This document shows positions 24,601 through 33,600 of a DNA stretch of 36,488 nucleotides, in pieces. A program made the translations under genes and the position numbers. The stretch covers positions 1 through 36,488 of the forward strand of contig KN883507.1 of the NCBI GenBank assembly GCA_000934455.1, written 5' to 3'. The notes under the pieces were generated by a model, which had not been told where the DNA came from, ran no database searches, and was given only the letters and a program-made list of their open reading frames with translations. The stretch comes from Apostichopus parvimensis (Eukaryota; Echinodermata; Holothuroidea; Aspidochirotida; Stichopodidae). The first letter of the stretch is position 1. Every line of letters begins with the position of its first letter.

Positions 24601-27600
24601 TCACAGGCCCTATTCATACTACCCACGAGCCCTCACTCGGCTGCCTCAAAAGATACAATCAGCAGATGGCTGGTGCAGGCAATTCGTCTTCATGCGGAGA
24701 CAGACCAACCGGTCAGGGCCCACGACATTCGAGGCCAGGCGGCATCGAAGGCCCTGTTCCAAGGGGTCCCGGTGGATGATATCCTCCGGGCGGCCTCGTG
24801 GAAAACCCCCTCAACTTTCGTCACGGCCTACCTAACGGACACGGTCGCTTCTGAGTCTGGCCGTGCGGTGTTGGGCGTTCCCGTGGGCAGGTCCCGCCCG
24901 TTGGGCCTCCCACCATCGTAGCAGTGCCACTCTGTGCGTTAGTGCTGTAGGAGACAGGTAAGAGAGGAGTGAAGTAAATACCCCAAAACTCCCTGGTTTG
25001 GGTATTTACGAACGACGATACTTACCTGTCTCACCCACCTCCCTCCGCCACGTGCGGGACTCACAAACCCGACACAACGCCAACAGTAAAACAATCAGGC
25101 TTGTCATTCGATACTGGTAGTTCATATTTATTTCATAAGTTATCTATCTATAGTATGTGCTTACACAGCTGGACAGGCCCGGATATACCGGACACTTCTA
25201 CCCGGACATACCCATCCGGACATATGCTACCGGACATATCCACTCATCCGGACATATCCATCCGGACATACTCATCCGGACATATCCACCAAGGACATAT
25301 CCATCCAGTCCGGACACCGAACGAACCACGCCATCTACGCTCTCAACCTAACCTTCACCAGGTGAGTGCCTTGTGCCTCGTATTATTGCTTTGGTTCACA
25401 TCATCATTCATCCTTTGAGCAGGTTACGGACACTTCGGCGTGGACTTCGCACTCCTTTCAGGTGGGGTCTCCCACCCGACACGTGCCTCCCCGCTGCGGT
25501 TTCACGACCACAGCGGTACTGGGCAAATCCGGAAGGAAGAGGGAGTGCGCGGTGACCTATGGGAGAGGTCACCGGGGGCGCAGTGCTAAAATTATACCAG
25601 TGGCGTCTAGGTAGACTAGGAAATGTGCGTTAGTGTTGTAGGAGACAGGTAAGTATCGTCGTTCGTAAATACCCAAACCAGGGAGTTTTGGGGTTTATGG
25701 CCCCAAATTGTTTACAATTTTATGACAAGTTTATTTTATTTAGTCTCGTGATCTTCTCTTGTTTATATCATTTTTTTTAAAGCCAAAACATATTTTGGTA
25801 GAGTAATTAGATTGGATAAACATTACTAACATTCTCATCATGAACTATGATTGGGAAGGATGGGGGAGTGGAATCTATTGTACACATTTGCCACTAGCCC
25901 CACTCATCCCACCCCTCTCCCACCCCCCAAAAAAGTATGTGTTTCTTGCATTTTATATTAAATCTAGCCATATTGTTTTCCCTTACAATATTATATCACA
26001 TTGTCTCGGTTTTCTCCATGCCGTCTTTTCTGTCCTGCAGATTCTACACAATGGCGAAGGACTGAAGAAAATTTTCTCCATAGTTCTTGCATTCGGCAAC
26101 TACATGAACGGAGGTAAAGTGACAGATAATCTCTTTCATTAATCCCCTCAAAATAGGATGTTACACCAGCTCATTATTGCCAGGTGCTTTTCAAACCAAT
26201 AATGACTTAATCCAGCTGGCTGTGTTGGAAATATATCGTCTTGAGTAAAGCCAAAATATGGCTTCTTGCAATTTAGTTACAACAGACAGATGTGTCACAC
26301 ATCCAGGAAACGTGTGATTGTATGACAAATATGAACAGTTAACCTCAGCCTACTACCTTTTGACAGCATGTGAACCTTGCCGTAGCTTTAATTTGCATAT
26401 GATACTGATATTGAGAGTTAAAGATATTATTATTGTCATTAAGTGATTCAGTTTAATTATCAGCTGATTACAGCAAATGAGTAGAGAGGAATTGTTTGTT
26501 AGGTTTGTGCAGAACAGTGAAGCAGTTACTTGTGTGAGTCTGTGAGATATGAACAGAAGAGCTACGGTTATATAACTTTGGTAATGAAATAACACCGAGT
26601 GCTTCAAAGACACCGTTGCTAGGGTGACAGCCTGAATTTTTGAAGTGACACCAACTGTGCCTCACACCCAATGCACTAAAACTTTTCTCTCTTAAGATAA
26701 TCCCTTACTCACTTTATTACCCATTCCATCTAAGGAGTATGATTCCGATTGGCAATATCTATTTTTTAAGAAGGCTTCGTTTAAAATAAAACATATTTCA
26801 CATTCCCCTCACCCCTCGCCTCTCAAAAAAAAAAAAAATTGTTTCTATGATTTGATAACCAAATCAAGAAGTCCATATGTTTTCACATGTATGTAGTACT
26901 CCACCATCGTAATATTTTTTGCTTCAAGTATGTTAGGGATGTAAATAGTTTAGTACAACCCAATTTCCCCCGGTTTATGTAAATTCTTCACGGTTTGTTG
27001 TTTTCTCATTCCGATCTGTCAACTGAAGGGAACAGAACAAGAGGTCAAGCAGATGGCTTCGGTTTAGAGATTCTTGCAAAACTCAAAGATGTCAAAAGTG
27101 CAGTAAGTAGTTACTCTCTGAAGTAATCAAGATGAATATATAATTGGAAAAAGAAAAAAGTCATAAACCTGCATGTTACTTGGCAATTAGACTGGAGTTT
27201 TTGCAAGATTTACCTCCCATTTTGTTTAGCAGTTTAATTCCCACGGTTGACCCTGTGAGATCTACAGACTGTTAAGCTTTTGGAATCTCCTGGTTTTTTT
27301 TTACAAGTAGCTGAGGGTACATTGATACAGAACAGGTCATGTTTTGTAAGTTTACTGTTTCACAGCGGAATAGGTTATTGCATATTCATCTAGGTCTACT
27401 TTGGTAATGGTGGACAATGATGTGACTTTAATAAATCTGTCTTGCCACAAACCCAAGGGAAGTAAAAAGAAAAGAAAAAATTCCAGGGGTAAGAAATGAG
27501 TTGCAGGAAGGGGTATGTGACATGGCAGCAGTGACATGCACCATAAGCTTACAAAGTTCTTTCATGTTATATAAGTGTATGGAATGAAATACCAAAACTT

Positions 27601-30600
27601 TGCAGTTAGAATAGCCGTTAAATTAACAGTTTTGTCTTCTCTTGCTATTTTTTTCCCCTTCACTCTTGCCTTGTTTCTTTGCATCAAGTTGAACATTTTT
27701 CTAAGGGTATAGCCTTATGGTTCTTTTTCGAGTCAAATTAAATCATGATCTTGTGAAATCTCTATGATAATACAAATTTGGGATACAGCGATATTTGACA
27801 GTCCTTATGAAGTTATTGTTGTAACATTGATGAGGTCCCTTTTTGAAGAAAGAAGAAAATGTTATAAATAAATGATTTTATACTGTTTATCTTCCATAGG
27901 ATAACAGTGTTAGTCTTCTGCAGTTTGTCATCTTTACATACATCAGACAGATTGAGGAGGTAAGAATTGTTTGAAAGAACTGAAAATTGGCGCATTCTTG
28001 CAAAAACGGGTAATTCCTGGGGAGCAGGATTGTTGGGAAGGTATATATCAAAACTGAAAGGTATAATTTAGGCTGTTTAAGAAAGGCATAGGATTTGTGC
28101 TTGTTTTATATATTAAATGGAATGCATTACACGTTTTTAACACACTGTTGTGTCTTTCTCATTCTCAAACATGTTTCTCACTAATGTGTGACATTCTTGC
28201 TTTAGACACAATTGTCTTGAAGGGGTATCATTCCATTCTGTAACCATACCACGATTATTTCTTTATGCTGGTTCTTCTAATAATATCAACAACCATTGGA
28301 CTCACTGTGGAACATATGCTGCAAAAAGCAATATGATTGGATAGAAATATTAACAATAACTCTCAAAATATTAACAAAGGACAACAAAATATAAATTCTT
28401 TCAAGAAAAACCTGAGATGTTTTCTTACTGATAACAGCTAGGACTGTTCTTTTATTATTTTTGGTTCCTTGCTTTGATTGGATGATTTTTCTTTCTTTGT
28501 TTCTTACATCCCCCCCCCCCCCTCTTGCTCCTCCCACCCCTTTGTTATACTTTCTCCTTTGGATTTCTAAAGTAGCCAGAAACTTTTTTTTTAAGTTTCT
28601 TTGAAACTTCCTCTATGGTTTCCTTTCAATTCAGTGACAAAGTTCATATTTTTTCTGCATTCTCTTACACGTTCCGTTTTTCTATTATTTTATTTTATTG
28701 AATTATTGAGGCTTGCAAAAAAAATAGACTGATTTGCATTAAAAACTCTGGTCCTTTGTTTAATTACTGTGGGACATTATACTAGTAACTTGCAATGAGT
28801 GGAGTGAGTGATGTGAAAGGTATAATTAAGTAATGTAATGTGCAGAGCTTTGTTGAAATTAATGGACATGAGAAAACTCAAAGTAAGGTAAATTTGTCTT
28901 TTCAGTAAATATCAAAATTGTTCAATTTTGTTACATTTACATTTAGCCAAAGGTAAATACTATAATGAATTTCTTTTTGCTATTTCTGTTTTTTTATTAT
29001 TAGAATCTGGATGCAGAGAAGTCCCATTTTCCTCTTCCAGAGACGAGGAAGATAGACCAAGCTTGCCATCTCAAATTTGAAGATATTGATAAAGCCATCA
29101 AGAAACTCAAAAGGGATATCAAAGGTAAAATGTTTTTTTCATGCACTAAGACACGCATATGAAGTGTTAAGAAGAGGGGGGAGAGGGTAGCAGAAGAGTT
29201 TTGGGGGTGCATATGGGGTTGGAATATATATTTTTTTTTTATTGTTATTTATTTTCTGGGCTCCTTTTGTCATTATTGTATTTCCAAATATTAACAATTA
29301 AAAATACATTCTGATGGAGGTTTTATGCCACCAAAGATTTGTCCTGTTTATGTTTGTGCTGTTAGTTGCAACTTTCTAATCTATATAATTGTTTTTTATT
29401 GCAAATGTTAAAGTGCCTGGCAATAGACTTTATAGGATAACGAATGTGAACTCGTTAGTACAACAAAAGTCACTTTTGAACTGCAAGACCCAGTCGTAAT
29501 AGGTAGTTGTAGGATTACGAATGTGAGAACTCTTAAACACAACAGTCACTTTTGAACCAGCAAGACCCAATCGTAATAGGTAGTTGTAGGGTTAGCAATG
29601 TGAGAACTCATTAACAAAAAAAGACACTTTTGATCTAGCAAGACCCAATCGTAACAGGTAGTTGTAGGATTACGAATGTGGGAACTCTTAAACACAACAG
29701 AAGTCATTATTTGAACTAGCAAGACTCAAACATAACAGATAGTTGTAGAAGGCTAATCATATACTGAGTTTACAGTGCATTGCAATTTTTCACCCACAGT
29801 TTTTTTTCTACCTCACCTAATCCCAACACATGCGATTTCTAACAATTTTATTTGGCTTACATGTATTTTAACCAGCTGCCAATGAATACCTTGGGTGTGA
29901 CAATGTTGCTATAAAGCTATTCATGTGTCAATGGCAGTGATGACAAGACATAATTATGAAAGTTTGTCTAGTCGATATCATATAAGTATTCTTGAAACAT
30001 ATTAGATTGTACTTGAAGACATTTTTTCCCGTTGAAGTGGCAGGTGGGTAGAATAATAAAAACTGTTTCAAAAACGATTAAACGTGGGGGGGGGGGGCAG
30101 GGAGGAGGGGGAAATAAAAAAAATGTATACAGTAAAGTTAATATGTTATTATATATATATATTTTTTATTAATTCTTATTGGGTTTTTGTGCTCTGTTTA
30201 TTCTTTCTCGTAATGCTCAACAGACCACATATCTGTTGAGTCAGTTGCATGGCTTTAAGAGTACATATCCTATCCAGAGAGTAACCCAATAAACAATATG
30301 CACATATTTTTGCATCTTTGTGAAGACATTTTGCAATTTGAAGAAATGTGTTATTGTAGATCCGGAAAGTATGGTTTGAATCTGGAAGTAAAAGCAAACA
30401 TCACTAAATAAATAAATAAATAAATAAATAATAAGGATAAATATTAACAAGAAAAAGGGGCAATCTATATTACGTCTGAGATTCAATTTGTGACCTACAA
30501 TATGGAAGACCCTTGTCTGGGCTTTTCAGGTTTAGAAAAAAAAAATTGAAATGAAAATGAATGTGATTCTTTTTTAAATTGAAATGGAAGACATTACAAC

Positions 30601-33600
30601 TTCTGTCTAGAATTCTTAGTGCAGAAATTATTATTAAGTATGGAAAAAAACAAAGAAAACAACGTCAGGGTACCTTATCTCATTTGACATAGACCAGGTC
30701 TCTTTACCCTGAATTCTACAATAAAAGTTGCATTCTAGCCAAAACTTATTTTGTTCTGTCAAAGATAATTTTTAAAGCAACTTTTTTTAATTAAATCTGT
30801 TTTTTTTCATTGATATTGAGCCCTGTTGTTGATAATGTCAAAAAGCTCAAATGTTTGTCTATTGGAAGTTAATGGTAGACTTAATTTTGTTTCAGTTTTT
30901 CCTCTAGTTTGTATTATTTTTTTAAAAACCTAAAATGAAAGTTTTCTCACATTTTACAAGATATGATGGATTTTTAATATTTTCTTCCTCCAGGTTGTGA
31001 ACTTAAAGTCAAACAGGTCGTTGAAGAATCTTCCGAAGAATACCTGGAGCCGTTTCAAGGAGAGATGGAGAAATTTTTAGATAAAGCCAGGGAGAATGCT
31101 GTCAATGTTGAAAAGAAATTAGAAGATACCAGAGAGAGGTAGGGCTTTGATGTGTTTATATGGTTGATAGTGTTGATCACATTATAAACATATAGTAGGA
31201 CTTGTATGTATCGTTGTCCATTCTCTGTTTGGGTTGGTAGCCTTGCAGAAGTGAGGATTCGTATGGACATACAGAAAAGGGCTCATATGGTTGTATGGAC
31301 GTACAGAAAGGGCTCATATGGTTGTATGGACATATATCAAGGGCTCACATGGTTGTATGGACATACAGAAAGGGCTCATATTGGTTTTATGTACATACAG
31401 AAAGGACTCATATGGATGCAGGGACATACAGAAAGGGCTCATATGGTTGTATGGACATATAGCAAAGGCTCACATGGTTGTATGGACATACTCAAAGGGC
31501 TCATATGGTTATATGGACATATAGCAAGGGCTCACATGGTTGTATGGACATATGGAAAGGGCTCATATGGTTGTATGGACATTTACAGAAAGGGCTCATG
31601 TGGTTGTATGGACATACAGAAAGGGCTCATGTGGTTATATGGACACACAGAAAGGGCTTGTATGGTTATATGGACATACAGAAAGGGCTCATATGGATGT
31701 ATGGACATACAGAAAGGGCTCATATGGTTGTATGGACATACAAAAAGGACTCATATGGTTGTATGTACATACAGAAAGGACTTGTGTGGTTGTGGAATTA
31801 ATTATGGTGCAGATCCATCTTCCTAAACCTGGAGTCTGCAGACAAATTGACGTTCTGTGAGGGTCTTCTAGGGGTCAGTGAGGGGCAAGGGCGAAGGGGT
31901 TCCACAGGGGGTCCGCAGAAAAATTTGGGTCTATAAATGCCAAATGGTATCCATCAACATTTTACTGGCTCATATAAGCTGTCAAGATGGAGAGCGTAAT
32001 CTCAGGCGATAGAAAACCAAAATAAACCGGACATCAATCATAGGTATGGTGCGGTGGAGGTCATTTGGTGGTCATACTCATAATGGTCGGAGATTCATAA
32101 ACATTTCATTTTATCATCGTTTTCTGAAGATCCGTGGATGGGAAAAGGTTAAGAAGCTATGGGGTGTAGGTCACCTAACAAAAGTAGGGTTTGTGTATAA
32201 TTTGGGGGTGAAACGGTTTCAAGCACATTTGGAGCTTTAATACATTGGTAAGTATTTTGCAGATGGCTTTACTGGTATGATACATATCATCTCGGAGAGG
32301 TCAAGGTTTGCATACGGTTGCAGAATTGTGATATATAAATCTCACCCCTTACGGAATTAGTAGAATATTTGTCGTAGATTTCATGCCAGCATGCCTGAAT
32401 TTGATCAATTTCCTCGTCTAGGTTTCAAGAGATGGTAAAGTACTTCCACGTCAAGCCCAAGTCTAGTGAGAATGAAGTCTCTCTCAACGCCTTCTTCTCT
32501 CTCTGGATGCCTTTCTGTGAAGATTTCAAAGATTTGTGGAAGAAAGAACTGAGAAGAGCAGCAAAACAGAGGTACAGTAAAAACCAACAAGGAATCCTCT
32601 ATAAAATAAGATATTTGAAACTCTAAATGGTTAGCTAGACAAAACCTTTATTATCATTTCAATTTAGTCGAAATGTTTATGTGATGTCTGGTTACTGGAG
32701 CTTTTTATTTTGTTACCTTGTAAAGAGTGGGAATTTGAAGAAAGAGAAGAAAAAAACAAGAAAACAGAAAATAAAAGTTGAAATCCCAATCAGCTTCAAA
32801 TTTATTAAGAGTAGAGCCTAGAGGAATGTTCATAAAATAGATAACATAATGTTTATGTGACAAACAGAATGTTGTTGCATTGGGTATACATTATCTCTAC
32901 ACGGGCGGCGAAGCTTTACTCCTTATATGCCAAAAGAGTACCAGCATCTTTTGTAATGCAAATTGAATATGTCTAGGGGGTGTTTTGCAACTTAATTATT
33001 GTCAGTCAACAATGCCATCTGTTTTATATTTTGTAAGAGCATAACGATATACAGCCATATGGCATAATGCTGGATATTATATCTACGTGTTGTTAGTTTT
33101 GAGAAAGAATGTACAGATTTGGATCAGTAGGTGGTAACAGAGTTGAGCCAGACAAATTAAAGGGTAAAGTTTATCTTTATTCTTTTTGAGAGCTACTTTA
33201 TGATGACATGATTAATTATTTAGCTGTTTTCAGTTGGGCACAGATTTCTGGGAATTTTATTGACTTACTGGCATAGTGTAAGTTACAGTAAGATTGCAAC
33301 TGATAAAGGTAAAGATACCTCCTTGGTTTTTTGAACCATATGAAATGATTGGATCCCTTCAGTTAAAAACAAAACTGACATCAGCAGATACTTTTTCATG
33401 TAAGTATGACTCACATCCAAAACACGTATTGGTAATTTTCAAAATTGTTGAGTTCATCTCCATTATTTGAAATGATACATGACAATATTCTTAGTTAAGC
33501 ATTTTAAAAGATTTTTAAGTATCAAATGTGAATTGTCTAAAATTCGCTCTCTCTCAAACAAACGGTAAAGAATATAAAACACTGCTAAAAAAAAGGACAA

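Larger units (their letters stand above)
19641..25694 (+). mobile_element. DIRS-type tyrosine-recombinase retrotransposon, near complete (6.05 kb)
   Basis: The element has inverted terminal repeats (left from 19641, right to 25693/4), an internal complementary region at 24934-25032, and the order gag, RT, RNase H, methyltransferase-like, tyrosine recombinase. This is the diagnostic architecture of DIRS1-like elements, which replicate through a circular intermediate and integrate by recombinase rather than a DDE integrase. There is no LTR in direct orientation and no long target duplication, as expected. The internal complementary region defines both ends to the base: it equals the complement of the left terminus joined to the complement of the right terminus. 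It lies in the same orientation as the host formin gene. A 485-base run of N (23897-24381) removes the front of the recombinase. Confidence 0.95.

Noticed and set aside
31206-31826. 206-codon frame with a repeated WTYRKGSYG-like motif
   Set aside because: It is produced by a 31-bp minisatellite that is open in all three forward frames; it lies in an intron and has no independent gene signals.
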